Counted from the first letter of the stretch, positions 14,267 through 25,314 are shown. The stretch: DNA of 64,000 bases from Actinomadura sp. 7K507 (GCF_004348425.1 NZ_SMKK01000014.1:1-64000), one strand, 5' to 3'. Notes: generated by a model not told the origin, from the letters alone. Made by a program: numbers and translations.

Positions 14267-16516
14267 ATGTCTGAGACACCCGATGAGCCTGTGCCGAGGG
14301 CCTCCGACGACCCGACCCTGGACGATTTGGACGAGCTGTCGCTGGAGGAGAGGGCGTCGCTCACGTCCGGGGCCGACATGTGGCGCACGACCGCCGCCGG
14401 GGACGTGGTGCCCGCCATCCGGCTCGGCGACGGCCCGCACGGCATCCGGCGGCAGCCGGAGGAGGCGGGGGACGCGCTCGGGCTCGAGAACAGCGTCCCC
14501 GCCACCTGCTTCCCGCCCGCCGTCGCGCTCGGCTCGTCGTGGGACACGGGGCTGGCGCGCCGGGTGGGCGCGGCGCTCGGACGGGAGGCGTCCGCCCTCG
14601 GCGTCGACGTCGTCCTCGGTCCCGGGATCAACATCAAGCGCTCGCCGCTGTGCGGCCGCAACTTCGAGTACTTCTCCGAGGACCCGCACCTGACCGGCGT
14701 GATGGGCGCCGCCGTCGTCGCCGGGATCCAGTCACTCGGGATCGGCGCGTGCGTCAAGCACTTCGCGGTCAACAACCAGGAGACCGACCGCATGCGGGTC
14801 AGCGCCGACGTGGACGAGCGGACGCTCCGCGAGATCTACCTGGCCGCGTTCGAGCACATCGTGCGCGAGGCCGGGCCGTACGCGGTCATGTCGTCCTACA
14901 ACAAGATCAACGGCGTGTACGCGAGCGAGAACCACTGGCTGCTGACCGAGGTCCTGCGCGGTGAGTGGGGGTTCGACGGGCTCGTCGTCTCCGACTGGGG
15001 CGCCGTCAACGACCGGGTCGCGTCCCTCGCCGCCGGGCTCGACCTGGAGATGCCGCCCAGCCGCACCGACCAGGACATCGTGGACGCCGTACGGGCGGGC
15101 CGCCTGGACGAGGCGACGGTGACGCGGGCGGCCGGGCGGCTGCGCACGCTCACCCGGCGGGTCGCGGCGGCCGAGCGGTTCGACGGCTGGGACGTGGACG
15201 CGCACCACGAACTGGCCCGGGAGGCGGCACGCGGGTCGTTGGTGCTGCTGAAGAACGAGCACGACGTCCTGCCGCTGGACCTTGCGGCACAGCGCGTCGC
15301 CGTGGTCGGGGAGCTGGCCCAGAGCCCCCGCTACCAGGGGTATGGCAGCTCCCATGTCGTCCCGACGAAGCTGGATTCGGCCTGGGAGGCGCTGCGGGCG
15401 GCCGGGCCGGTGACGTTCGCCGCCGGGTACCGGCTCGACGGCGCGCCCGACGAGCCGCTGAAGCGGGAGGCGGCCGAGGCCGCCGGCGCGAGCGACGTGG
15501 CGGTGGTGTTCCTGGGCCTGCCGGGCGACGCCGTGTCCGAGGGGTTCGACCGGACGTCCATCGACCTGCCCGGCGTGCAGGTCGAGCTGCTGCGCGCGGT
15601 CGCGCGGGCCTGCCCGCGCGTCGCCGTCGTGCTCGCCAACGGCGGTGTCGTGTCGGTCGCGGAGTGGGACGCGGAGGCGGACGCGATCCTGGAAGCCTGG
15701 CTGCCCGGCCAGGCGGGCGGCTCGGCGATCGCGGACCTGCTCCTGGGCGTGGCCAGTCCGTCCGGGCGGCTCACCGAGACGATCCCGAACCGGCTCGCGG
15801 ACGTCCCGTCCCACCTGAACTTCCCCGGCGCGGAAGGGCACGTCGCGTACGGCGAGGGCCGCTACGTCGGCTACCGCTACCACGACACGCTCGGGACGGA
15901 CGTCGCGTACCCGTTCGGCCACGGCCTGACCTACACGCGGTTCGAGTACTCCGGCCTGGACGTCCGCGAGACGGGCGCGAACGAGTGGGCCGTGGAGTGC
16001 ACCGTCACCAACGTGGGCGGCCGGACGGCGTCCGAGGTCGTCCAGCTCTACGTGGCCTTCGACGAGGATCTGCCGTCACGGCCTTGCCACGAGCTGCGCG
16101 GCTTCGCGAAGGTCGAGCTCGAACCGGGGACCGGCACCCAGGTCACGTTCGCCGTCACCGGACGCGACATCGCCTGGTGGTCGACGGCGCGCGGCGGCTG
16201 GCGGATCGACGCGGGGACGTTCGCGGTCGAGGTGGGCGCCTCGTCCCGCGACATCCGGCTGCGCGCCGAGCTGACCACGCCTGGCGACGGGTATGTCGAC
16301 GCCCTCGGACGGATGTCCACACTCGGTGAATGGCTCGACCATCCGGCCGGCGGCCCGATCCTCCGGGACCGGCTCGGGGACAGGTTCACCGGCATGGCCG
16401 AGTCCTCACCGGCGCTGTTCAACCTGATGCGCGGTATCCCCCTGGCGAAGTTCAGGTCGTTCGGCATCGGCCTGACCCCCGAGGTCGTGGACGACTTGGT
16501 CGCCGCCGTCCAATAA
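14267..16516 (+). CDS. Glycoside hydrolase family 3 protein (beta-glucosidase-like)
   Basis: 749 residues with the usual order: GH3 N-terminal barrel, GH3 C-terminal domain and a fibronectin type III-like domain at about residues 565-640. The nucleophile is the Asp of VVSDWGAVNDR (residue 243). IKRSPLCGRNFEYFSEDPHL and VKHFAVNNQETDR are substrate-pocket motifs. YPFGHGLTYTRFEYSGL begins the last domain. There is no signal peptide, so it acts inside the cell on imported oligosaccharides or glycosides. The exact sugar is unknown. The ATG at 14267 follows a good GGAG. The gene seems monocistronic. Confidence 0.93.
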   Translation: MSETPDEPVPRASDDPTLDDLDELSLEERASLTSGADMWRTTAAGDVVPAIRLGDGPHGIRRQPEEAGDALGLENSVPATCFPPAVALGSSWDTGLARRVGAALGREASALGVDVVLGPGINIKRSPLCGRNFEYFSEDPHLTGVMGAAVVAGIQSLGIGACVKHFAVNNQETDRMRVSADVDERTLREIYLAAFEHIVREAGPYAVMSSYNKINGVYASENHWLLTEVLRGEWGFDGLVVSDWGAVNDRVASLAAGLDLEMPPSRTDQDIVDAVRAGRLDEATVTRAAGRLRTLTRRVAAAERFDGWDVDAHHELAREAARGSLVLLKNEHDVLPLDLAAQRVAVVGELAQSPRYQGYGSSHVVPTKLDSAWEALRAAGPVTFAAGYRLDGAPDEPLKREAAEAAGASDVAVVFLGLPGDAVSEGFDRTSIDLPGVQVELLRAVARACPRVAVVLANGGVVSVAEWDAEADAILEAWLPGQAGGSAIADLLLGVASPSGRLTETIPNRLADVPSHLNFPGAEGHVAYGEGRYVGYRYHDTLGTDVAYPFGHGLTYTRFEYSGLDVRETGANEWAVECTVTNVGGRTASEVVQLYVAFDEDLPSRPCHELRGFAKVELEPGTGTQVTFAVTGRDIAWWSTARGGWRIDAGTFAVEVGASSRDIRLRAELTTPGDGYVDALGRMSTLGEWLDHPAGGPILRDRLGDRFTGMAESSPALFNLMRGIPLAKFRSFGIGLTPEVVDDLVAAVQ

Positions 16517-16523
16517 GGGGGCA

Positions 16524-16819
16524 CCGCAGCGCGAGTTCATGCGTACGCTGCGGGCGGCGTGGGGGTGCCGGTCGGGCTGCCCGCGACGAAGGGGATGGCG
16601 GAGATCGGAGCGCTCGCGATGCGCTCGCGATGCGCTCGGACACCCGAGTTGCTGCTGAAAAGCCGCCGCGTCGTCCCCGGCCGTCTCGCCGACGCGGGCT
16701 TCGCGTTCGAGTACGCCCGGTGGACGGAGGCCGCCGAGGAGCTCGCCGAGCGCGTGCGGCGCCGTGGCAGGGCAAGTCGGACGCGGGTTTCTGGGGGCTT
16801 TCCATGGGCACGTGACTGA
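16524..16819 (+). pseudogene. Decayed tail of a TIGR01777-type epimerase (DUF1731 region)
   Basis: The strip reads REFMRTLRAAWG in one frame and, after a break at the G-run 16561-16565, VPVGLPATKGMAEIGALAMR and ELLLKSRRVVPGRLADAGF in the next. That is the C-terminal DUF1731 region of TIGR01777 NAD-dependent epimerases. One extra G would restore the frame. An 11-nt tandem duplication (GCGATGCGCTC twice, near 16617-16639) also interrupts it. The Rossmann domain is gone. This fills the 16517-16862 gap between the glycosidase and Clp genes. Confidence 0.8.
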
Positions 16820-16862
16820 CCGTTGCTATGACGCGTCGTTCCATGCTCAGGGGGTACTGGAG

Positions 16863-19379
<2,517 letters not shown>

Positions 19380-19395
19380 CGGATACAGTCCCTGC

Positions 19396-19836
19396 GTGAC
19401 AGTCTCGCTCACCGGCTCGCTGAAACTCCCGGACGGAACCGCGGTCAGGGGACGCGGCCTGCGCGACCCGGCGCCCGAGGGTCCGGTGCCCGATTTCGGT
19501 CTCTACCTGGGCTCGGGCCGCCTCCGCCGTCGCCACGAGGCGGAGCTGACCTGGCCGTCCGCATGGATCGAGTGGCCGGACTTCCTGCTGCCCCGCGACC
19601 GGGACGAGGCCGTCCGGCAGATCCGCGCGCTGCACGAGCGGGCCCGCTCCGGCGCGCCGGTCGAGGTCGCCTGCGGAGGCGGCGTCGGGCGCACCGGGAC
19701 GGTCCTCGCGTGCCTGGCCGTCCTGTCCGGCCTCGACCCGTCCGAAGCGGTCGCCTGGACCCGCGAGCACCACCACCCGCGGGCCGTGGAAACCCCCTGG
19801 CAGCGCCGCTGGGTAACCCGCTTCCCACCCGCCTGA
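19396..19836 (+). CDS. Protein-tyrosine phosphatase-like protein
   Basis: 146 residues. The loop VACGGGVGRTGTVLACLAVL contains the CX5R(S/T) phosphatase motif with Cys93 and Arg99, so it should act on phosphotyrosine or a related phosphoester. The N-terminal half is short (GLYLGSGRLRRRHEAELTWP), typical of compact actinobacterial enzymes. The GTG at 19396 starts 16 nt after the Clp gene, so the two are probably transcribed together. The substrate is unknown. Confidence 0.8.
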   Translation: MTVSLTGSLKLPDGTAVRGRGLRDPAPEGPVPDFGLYLGSGRLRRRHEAELTWPSAWIEWPDFLLPRDRDEAVRQIRALHERARSGAPVEVACGGGVGRTGTVLACLAVLSGLDPSEAVAWTREHHHPRAVETPWQRRWVTRFPPA

Positions 19837-19857
19837 CCGCCCCGAGGCCGCCGTCCG

Positions 19858-20892
19858 CTACACCGGTACGGGATCGAGGGTGACGGGACGGCCCGACTCG
19901 GCGGACGCGTCCGCGGCGAGGTAGACCTCCATGACCGTGCGGGCCTGCCGCGCGGTCGCCAGCACGGGACGGTCGAGGGCGACGGCCTCCAGGAAGTGGA
20001 TGGTCTCGGCCGCCATCGGGCCCGCGTAGACGTGCCCGACCTGCTCGCCCGGCATGGTCGACAGCGGCAGCGAGATCCCGCCGTCCATCCGGTTCAGCAC
20101 GATGTCGCGGTGGCTGTCGTCGATCAGCAGCGCCGCCTCCGACCCGACCATCTCGATCGTGGTGGTGGAGAAGTTCGGGTATCCGGGCGGCAGGATCCAC
20201 CCGGCGCCGACCACGACCACAACGCCGTCGCCCATGGTGATGGTGATCCAGGTGCAGTCGGGGACGTCGTGCGCGTCCTTCATCACCCCGTACACCGACT
20301 GCGCGTACACGGTCGCGGGGCGGGCGGGGGCGAGGCACCACAACAGGAAGTCGATGTCGTGGGTGGCCTCCATCGCGGCGGGGGACAGCTTGATCCGGCC
20401 GCCGATCTTGTTGCCGAGGTTGCGGGTGATGTGCCGGCTGACGAGCGCGCTGACAGGGCGGCCGAGCGTCCCGTCCTGGACGCACTGGCGCACGTACGCC
20501 TGCTTGGCGTTGAAGCGCTGCGAGTAGCCGATGGCGAACTTCAGGTCGCGTTCCTCGGCGAGGCCGATCAGCTCGTCCGCCTCGTCCAGGGTGAGGGCGA
20601 GGGGCTTCTCCAGCAGGACGTGCTTGCCGGCCAGCAGGCAGTCCCGCGCCATCGGGTGGTGGACGGTCTCGGGCGTCGCGGAGACGATCACCGCGTCGAC
20701 GTCCTGCGCGAGCACGTCGTGGTAGTCGGCGGTGGCGGTGCTCGCGGCGGTGCGTTCCGCGACCTCAGCCAGCCGTTCGGGACGGATCTCGGCCAAATGC
20801 AGCCGGTCGACGAGCGGGCTCGCGGCGGCGACGTCGGCCCTGATGCCGCCGCACCAGCCCGTCCCGACGATCCCCAGGTTGATCTGTCGCAT
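19858..20892 (-). CDS. Gfo/Idh/MocA-family oxidoreductase
   Basis: 344 residues. The Rossmann start is INLGIVGTGWCGGIRADVAA, with the family signature HVLLEKPLALTLDEADELIG (EKP lysine) and the C-terminal alpha/beta domain containing HITRNLGNKIGGRIKLSPAA and EATHDIDFLLWCL. These enzymes oxidise or epimerise sugars, inositols or related substrates with NAD(P). The ATG at 20892 is preceded by GGGAGGAG. Immediately upstream is the truncated tail of a second Gfo/Idh gene, so a former tandem pair is likely. Confidence 0.9.
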   Translation of the reverse strand: MRQINLGIVGTGWCGGIRADVAAASPLVDRLHLAEIRPERLAEVAERTAASTATADYHDVLAQDVDAVIVSATPETVHHPMARDCLLAGKHVLLEKPLALTLDEADELIGLAEERDLKFAIGYSQRFNAKQAYVRQCVQDGTLGRPVSALVSRHITRNLGNKIGGRIKLSPAAMEATHDIDFLLWCLAPARPATVYAQSVYGVMKDAHDVPDCTWITITMGDGVVVVVGAGWILPPGYPNFSTTTIEMVGSEAALLIDDSHRDIVLNRMDGGISLPLSTMPGEQVGHVYAGPMAAETIHFLEAVALDRPVLATARQARTVMEVYLAADASAESGRPVTLDPVPV

Positions 20893-20909
20893 CGTGATCT
20901 CCTCCCGGC

Positions 20910-21066
20910 TCACTCAGCGGCTTCGGCGCCGGCGTAGGCGCGGTCCAGCTCGGCGGGGTCGGGTGGCAGTTCCACCTCGGCCCCGCGCGCCGCCGACAGG
21001 TCGACGGCCATGGTCAGCAGTAGGTTGCGGTGCCCGTCGGCGGCGGTGGGGCGCTGCGGGAGCGGG
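20910..21066 (-). pseudogene. Truncated C-terminus of a second Gfo/Idh/MocA oxidoreductase
   Basis: The minus strand reads PTAADGHRNLLLTMAVDLSA then ARGAEVELPPDPAELDRAYA to a TGA at 20910. This is the usual end of Gfo/Idh proteins (short helix, Ser-Ala, Gly, then a proline-rich tail). The sequence loses family resemblance at about 21066, where a plus-strand gene remnant begins. No start codon or Rossmann domain remains. Confidence 0.6.
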
Positions 21067-21315
21067 CGGGCGACAGCGGCGCGGCCCGGCGTGCCGCGCT
21101 GCGCGTCCCGCTCGACGACGCCCTCGAAGCACGGCTCGGCGCCGTGGTCGGGGAACTGGGCGGACGGGTGATCGTGCGCTCGTCCAGCCCGCTCGAAGGC
21201 GACCACCGCTGGTCGGGCGCCTTCTCCTCGGTCAGCGAGGTGACGCCCGGCGACATCGGCGTGGCCGTCCGGAGCTGCTGGTCGTCGGCCTTCGCGGTCG
21301 ATCCCCTCGAACGGC
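21067..21315 (+). pseudogene. Fragment of a PEP/pyruvate-binding (PPDK N-terminal) domain
   Basis: The plus strand encodes LDDALEARLGAVVGELGGRV, then IVRSSSPLEGDHRWSGAFSS and VAVRSCWSSAFAVDPLERLE. This is the nucleotide-binding domain of PEP synthase, PPDK and rifampin phosphotransferase-type enzymes; the RSS and SGAF motifs are conserved. Only about 80 residues remain. Neither the swivelling His domain nor a start codon is present. Confidence 0.65.
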
Positions 21316-21528
21316 TGGAGCCAGAAGACGGTCCTGTTCGTCACCCACGACGTCAGCGAGGCCATCGAGCTGTCCACCCGCATCCTCATGTTCGCCAAGG
21401 GCGGCCGCCTGGTCGAGGACATGCGCATGGAGCTGCCGTTCCCCCGCGACGGCGGCTCCGACCAGGTCGCCCTGGCCAGAGCAAACCTCCTAAGAAAATT
21501 CGAATCCCTGGACCTCGTGGCCACCTAG
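21316..21528 (+). pseudogene. C-terminal fragment of a nitrate/sulfonate/taurine-type ABC ATPase
   Basis: In a frame different from the preceding remnant the strand reads KTVLFVTHDVSEAIELSTRI, then LMFAKGGRLVEDMRMELPFP and RANLLRKFESLDLVAT before a TAG. The H-loop (VTHDV) and the PFPR tail are those of SsuB/TauB-type ATPases. The Walker motifs are missing. The final codons form the left copy of a 20-nt direct repeat whose other copy is at 26231-26250. Confidence 0.7.
21509..21528 (+). repeat. Direct repeat, left copy, at the edge of the accessory cassette
   Basis: TGGACCTCGTGGCCACCTAG. It differs at one of 20 positions from 26231-26250. It closes the ABC-ATPase remnant; sequence between the two copies is the NUDIX/TPR/radical SAM/kinase cassette. 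It could be an attachment-site or insertion duplication. Chance is not excluded. Confidence 0.4.
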
Positions 21529-21665
21529 TCCGCCGAGCTGCGGGAGGCGGCGAAGTGACGACCGTAGCCGGTTACACCCTCGTGCCCTACGAAGGTCTCC
21601 ACTGCGCCGGGACTTATCGACCTGGCCTGGTTCTCGGCCGCGCGGTCGTCCAGGAGTCGGTGCCC

Positions 21666-21692
21666 GACCGCCACGCCTGCGGCGTGGCGGTC
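21666..21692 (-). terminator. Hairpin terminator after the NUDIX gene
   Basis: Perfect 12-bp stem GACCGCCACGCC (21666-21677) with GGCGTGGCGGTC (21681-21692) and a 3-nt loop. It lies 37 nt past the NUDIX stop on the minus strand and probably ends that transcript. Confidence 0.7.
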
Positions 21693-21728
21693 GACCGATA
21701 AGCGAAACGCTGCAAGCGGTCGCGAAGC

Positions 21729-22262
21729 CTAGGCTCCAGGTGTCGAGGCGGCCAGCAGAAGGGCCGCCATACTGGTGCCACTGACGATCTCCCCCGCCTC
21801 CACAAGCCCCCGGATGTCGACGAGCGGGACCCACTCGATCCGCTCAGCCTCCCAGTCCTCCGCCGGCGGCCCGATCAGGGTGGCACCGTCCGCCCAGAAG
21901 ATGTGGTGCCGGGAGTCACTGATCCCAGGGGTGGGATGCACGACGGTGAGCGGACGCATCGGGCCAGGCCGCCATCCGGTCTCCTCTTCCACCTCGCGCG
22001 CGGCCGCCGCAGCCGGGTCCTCGCCGTCCCGGATACCGCCGATCGGGATCTCAAAGCTCCACGCGTCAGTGATGAAGCGGTGCCGCCATTCCAGGAGAAC
22101 CCGCCGCTGCTCGTCGACCACGACCGCACCTGCCCCTCCCGTGTGGGAGCGGATCACTCGGTGCTCCAGATGCCGGCCGCCGGTGATCTCGACGTCGGCG
22201 AGGCGGATGTCGAGCCACGGGTCGGTGTAGAGCGGTTTCTCGGAGTGGACCTTCCAGCGCAC
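21729..22262 (-). CDS. NUDIX hydrolase
   Basis: 177 residues. The Nudix box runs from Gly75 to Trp97 (GX5EX7REUXEEXGU), with core AREVEEETGW, so the metal-binding glutamates are present. Substrates are nucleoside diphosphates linked to another group; MRPLTVVHPTPGISDSRHHI and the preceding fold resemble ADP-ribose pyrophosphatases. It is 41 nt downstream of the TPR regulator gene on the same strand and may be co-transcribed with it. It may clean up or modify a nucleotide used by the radical SAM cassette, which is inference from position only. Confidence 0.9.
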   Translation of the reverse strand: MRWKVHSEKPLYTDPWLDIRLADVEITGGRHLEHRVIRSHTGGAGAVVVDEQRRVLLEWRHRFITDAWSFEIPIGGIRDGEDPAAAAAREVEEETGWRPGPMRPLTVVHPTPGISDSRHHIFWADGATLIGPPAEDWEAERIEWVPLVDIRGLVEAGEIVSGTSMAALLLAASTPGA

Positions 22263-22303
22263 GGACGAGCTCCTCGGTCGGTTGGCGTGGCTCGCCCGTC
22301 AAC

Positions 22304-23632
22304 CTACTGCCCGTCCTGGACCTGAAGCTCCGCACGCTCCCGGAAAGCCCGCACATCCCCAGTGTCATAGGCCGCCAGCGCGCGGGCCAGGCCGGTGACG
22401 CGGTCGCGGATGCGACCCGATTCCATACCTTCGGTGCGGTCGAGCATCTGCTGCGCGGTCGCGGCGGCTTCCTCGGCGTGGCCGCGCTCACCTTGGACCT
22501 GCGCGAGCGTCGCGAGCCGGTGTGCCTGGCCCCGCAGGTGCGTGCCGCCGAAAGCACGGACCGCTTCCTCGGCGTAGGTCTGTGCGGCCCGGAGGTCACC
22601 GAGTCGGCGCAGGACATCCGCGTGCTGGGTCTCCACCAGGCCGGGCTGCACATACCCGGTCTCTGGCGGTTCGTTCTCCGGGCTTATCTGAATGCTCTCC
22701 GCCTGCGTCATGTGCCGGTGGGAGCCGCGGGTGTCGCCGATCCGGGCGTACGCCTTGGCCTGCAGCGTGTGCAGGTCGACGGCCAGCGCCGGGGACAGGT
22801 GCCCGTGAGCACCGCGCAGCGCGGTCTGGGCATACTGTACGACCCGGCGGTAGTTGCCCCGGTACATCGCCTGGTTGGCCAGCAGCGCAAGGCAGTACCC
22901 GCCGAAACCGCGATGTCCGGACGCTTTGGCCATGCGCAGTGCGTGCAGAAGGTACCGCTGCGCGAGCGCCTGCCTATCGGCGTCATAGGCCGAGATACCC
23001 GCCAAAGCGATCAAGCCACCAGTCGCCCGCAGTAAACCCCGCCCGGTGCGGTCGTCGTACCCGCCGCGCACCAGAGGCCCGACGCTGGTGTTGAGGTAGG
23101 CGACGATCCGTGGCCGCACTGGGACACCGCCCACCCGCCGATACATCTGCTCGTACTGATCCCTGGCCGCTCGGACCCGTGCCACATCGCCAGCACCGAC
23201 CGCACGCGGCCCGCGGTGAGACACATCGATGTCGTTGGGCGGATTCTCCCACGCGAACGCCGGTGCCACCGCGGCGCTACCGGCGAGCATCCGGGTCTGC
23301 TCGACCGCCTCGCTCTTGACGTGGTCACCGCGCCACAAGGCCGCAGCCTGGTCGATCGCGGCCTGAAGCGGAGTGTCGGACAGGTCGCCGTGGTGGGTGC
23401 GGTCCATGCCGATGTCGGCGAGCGTGAGAGGGCGGCCCACCGCGCCGCTCAGCACCCGGCAGATCACCTCCGGGGTTTCGCCGCGCGGGATGGCGTGGTC
23501 GCGGATCCACCGCCGAACAGACGCGTGGTCGTAGCAGGTGGTGCGGCCGCGGTTGAGGCGACCCGCGAACCCGGCGTACGACATGCCGGCCTCGTCGATC
23601 AAAGCGTCGAGCAGCAGGTTGGGCTCGGCCAC
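22304..23632 (-). CDS. Helix-turn-helix regulator with TPR domain
   Basis: 442 residues. The N-terminal 75 residues form an unusual helix-turn-helix (LIDEAGMSYAGFAGRLNRGR then VRRWIRDHAIPRGETPEVIC). Residues about 150-430 are tetratricopeptide-like helices (AQTYAEEAVRAFGGTHLRGQ, RLATLAQVQGERGHAEEAAA). This architecture is common among actinobacterial regulators that sense peptides or small ligands through the TPR part. The GTG at 23632 follows AAGGAGG. It is divergent from the unknown-rSAM-kinase operon, with paired CACAC/GTGT motifs between, so it probably controls both transcripts. Confidence 0.85.
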   Translation of the reverse strand: MAEPNLLLDALIDEAGMSYAGFAGRLNRGRTTCYDHASVRRWIRDHAIPRGETPEVICRVLSGAVGRPLTLADIGMDRTHHGDLSDTPLQAAIDQAAALWRGDHVKSEAVEQTRMLAGSAAVAPAFAWENPPNDIDVSHRGPRAVGAGDVARVRAARDQYEQMYRRVGGVPVRPRIVAYLNTSVGPLVRGGYDDRTGRGLLRATGGLIALAGISAYDADRQALAQRYLLHALRMAKASGHRGFGGYCLALLANQAMYRGNYRRVVQYAQTALRGAHGHLSPALAVDLHTLQAKAYARIGDTRGSHRHMTQAESIQISPENEPPETGYVQPGLVETQHADVLRRLGDLRAAQTYAEEAVRAFGGTHLRGQAHRLATLAQVQGERGHAEEAAATAQQMLDRTEGMESGRIRDRVTGLARALAAYDTGDVRAFRERAELQVQDGQ

Positions 23633-23654
23633 GACGCGCCTCCTTGCTGGGGGT

Positions 23655-23724
23655 CACACGCAGTGTAGGAGCGAGGCACCCGATTGTGAGAGGCGTCACG
23701 GCCACTTGTTCCACACCCCGTGTG
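23655..23724. promoter_or_regulatory. Paired inverted repeats in the divergent promoter region
   Basis: CACAC-N3-GTGTA at 23655-23667 and CACAC-N3-GTGTG at 23712-23724, 57 nt apart centre to centre. Half-sites of the same kind (TTGTGAG, TTCACAC) occur nearby. They lie between the TPR regulator and the 141-residue gene and are candidate operators for the regulator. Confidence 0.4.
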
Positions 23725-23832
23725 AAGGAAGCGCCACCATCCGCGCCTATTCACACCTCCCCCCGGCGGCACACCCAGGGCTTGGCTGGCTCCTGATCCC
23801 GTCACAGCACAGAGGAACACCCAGGAGAACCC

Positions 23833-24258
23833 ATGACTGCCACGCCCGGAACGCCCGCCCCCTCCGCCGACATCGCCGGCTGGTCCATCTGGGCCACCAC
23901 CAAGAACGGCGTGACGACGTGGTGGGGCACCCGCGACCGGCTCCTCACCGAGTCGGAGATACGCGACGGGCTCGTCCACACCCTCCGCGCCGACAGCGAA
24001 GTCGGGCTTCGCGAGCAGTTGGACCTGGCGCGAGGGGCAGAACTACGCGCCGAGTATCCGGACTGGGTGATCCAGCACATGCCCGAGGCGAACCTGCCAT
24101 GGGAGGCCCGTCGCCTCCCGTTCCGGCTCCCGCCGCTCGGTGGGTACGGGTGGCTGCATGCTGACACCGCTCATCGGCTGCGGGAGCTGATCGGCGGCGC
24201 TCTCCAGGCCGAGGCGCAGCACGCAGCCGAGGACGCCTCCCGGAGGGCGGCGTCGTGA
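23833..24258 (+). CDS. Hypothetical protein, first gene of the radical SAM operon
   Basis: 141 residues, family not recognised. It is rich in Trp (WSIWATTKNGVTTWWGTRDR near the start, then YPDWVIQHMPEANLPWEARR) and ends in a basic, helical tail (RELIGGALQAEAQHAAEDAS). Its stop overlaps the GTG of the next gene by 4 nt, so the two are made together. It may be a partner or substrate of the radical SAM protein. No leader-like peptide with a Cys, Ser or Thr core is obvious. Confidence 0.65.
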   Translation: MTATPGTPAPSADIAGWSIWATTKNGVTTWWGTRDRLLTESEIRDGLVHTLRADSEVGLREQLDLARGAELRAEYPDWVIQHMPEANLPWEARRLPFRLPPLGGYGWLHADTAHRLRELIGGALQAEAQHAAEDASRRAAS

Positions 24259-25304
24259 GGCACCACATGCGAGCGTCCGAGCACCTGTTCGCCCTAGAGC
24301 AGTCCATCAAAGCGCACCAGGACGCGACGGCCGACCTGCGCGACAACGTCCTGCACGTCGCGCTCGTCACCGGCGGCCGGGTCGAGCAGGTTACCGGGAC
24401 TTGCCGCATCATCCACGAAGCGCGCCGCTGGAGGGACACCATGACCATCACCGACACGCGCCGGCCGGCCAACATCGGCCTGACCATGATCTCGCTCGAC
24501 CTGACCCGCAGATGCCCACTGCAGTGCACCCACTGCTACAACGCCTCTGGCCCCGACGGGACGCACGGCAGCATGACCCGCGGCGACTGGTTCGGCGTCC
24601 TCGACCAGGCCGCAGCCGGCGGCGTCAAGAAGGGCCAGCTCATCGGCGGCGAACCGACCGCCCAACCCGACGCCTTCGAGATCGCCTGCCACGCCCTCGA
24701 CCTCGACCTCGACCTCGACGTCGAGGTCTACAGCAACCTCGTCCACATCCCCGCCCGATGGTGGGACCTGCTCCAGCGCGACGGCATCTCGATCGCCACG
24801 TCCTACTACTCCGCCGACCCTGCCGAGCACAACGCGGTCACCGGTCGGCCCACCCACCGCCTCACCCGCGGCAACATCGCCAAGGCCGTCCAGCTCGGCA
24901 TCCGGGTACGCGTCGGAATCGTCGACACCGGCGCCCCCGAAACCGCGCACAAGGCCCGCCACGACCTGGAGTCCATCGGCGTTACCCGCATCAAGATCGA
25001 CCGCGTCCGGCCGTTCGGCCGCGCCGCCCACGGCCAGGCCCCCGACCCGGCCGACCTGTGCGGGCGGTGCGGCACGGACAAGGCCGCCGTCGACCCCGAC
25101 GGGCAGGTGTCGCCGTGCCCGATGTCGAGCTGGATGGGCGTGGGCAACGTCCGCGAGGCGCCCCTGGCGGCTATCGTCAGCGGCGCCGCCATGACCGACG
25201 CCACGGCCACCATCGGCGCTGCCGTTCCCGCCATCACCGACTGCGACCCCGACGACGAATGCCGTCCCGGGTACCCCGGAAGCGGCTGCAGCCCACGCAC
25301 CTGA
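24255..25304 (+). CDS. Radical SAM protein with SPASM-like C-terminal cysteines
   Basis: 349 residues from the GTG at 24255. The SAM-cluster motif is RRCPLQCTHCYNASGPDG (Cys87, Cys91, Cys94), followed by QLIGGEPTAQPDAFEIACHA (the GGE motif). The C-terminal third has more cysteines: CGRCGTDKAAVDPDGQVSPC and a tail with CDPDDECRPGYPGSGCSPR, as in SPASM/twitch proteins that modify peptides or small molecules and carry extra Fe-S clusters. The first 62 residues (to the ATG at 24441, which has GAGGG before it) share the coding pattern, so either start is possible. Coupling to the 141-residue gene favours 24255. The kinase-like gene follows 10 nt downstream. Confidence 0.88.
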   Translation: MRHHMRASEHLFALEQSIKAHQDATADLRDNVLHVALVTGGRVEQVTGTCRIIHEARRWRDTMTITDTRRPANIGLTMISLDLTRRCPLQCTHCYNASGPDGTHGSMTRGDWFGVLDQAAAGGVKKGQLIGGEPTAQPDAFEIACHALDLDLDLDVEVYSNLVHIPARWWDLLQRDGISIATSYYSADPAEHNAVTGRPTHRLTRGNIAKAVQLGIRVRVGIVDTGAPETAHKARHDLESIGVTRIKIDRVRPFGRAAHGQAPDPADLCGRCGTDKAAVDPDGQVSPCPMSSWMGVGNVREAPLAAIVSGAAMTDATATIGAAVPAITDCDPDDECRPGYPGSGCSPRT

Positions 25305-25314
25305 GGAGAAACCG

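Noticed and set aside
21495-21515. T-arm-like sequence (ATTCGAATCCC) considered as a tRNA end
   Set aside because: No matching stem or acceptor arm; it lies in the ABC ATPase remnant.
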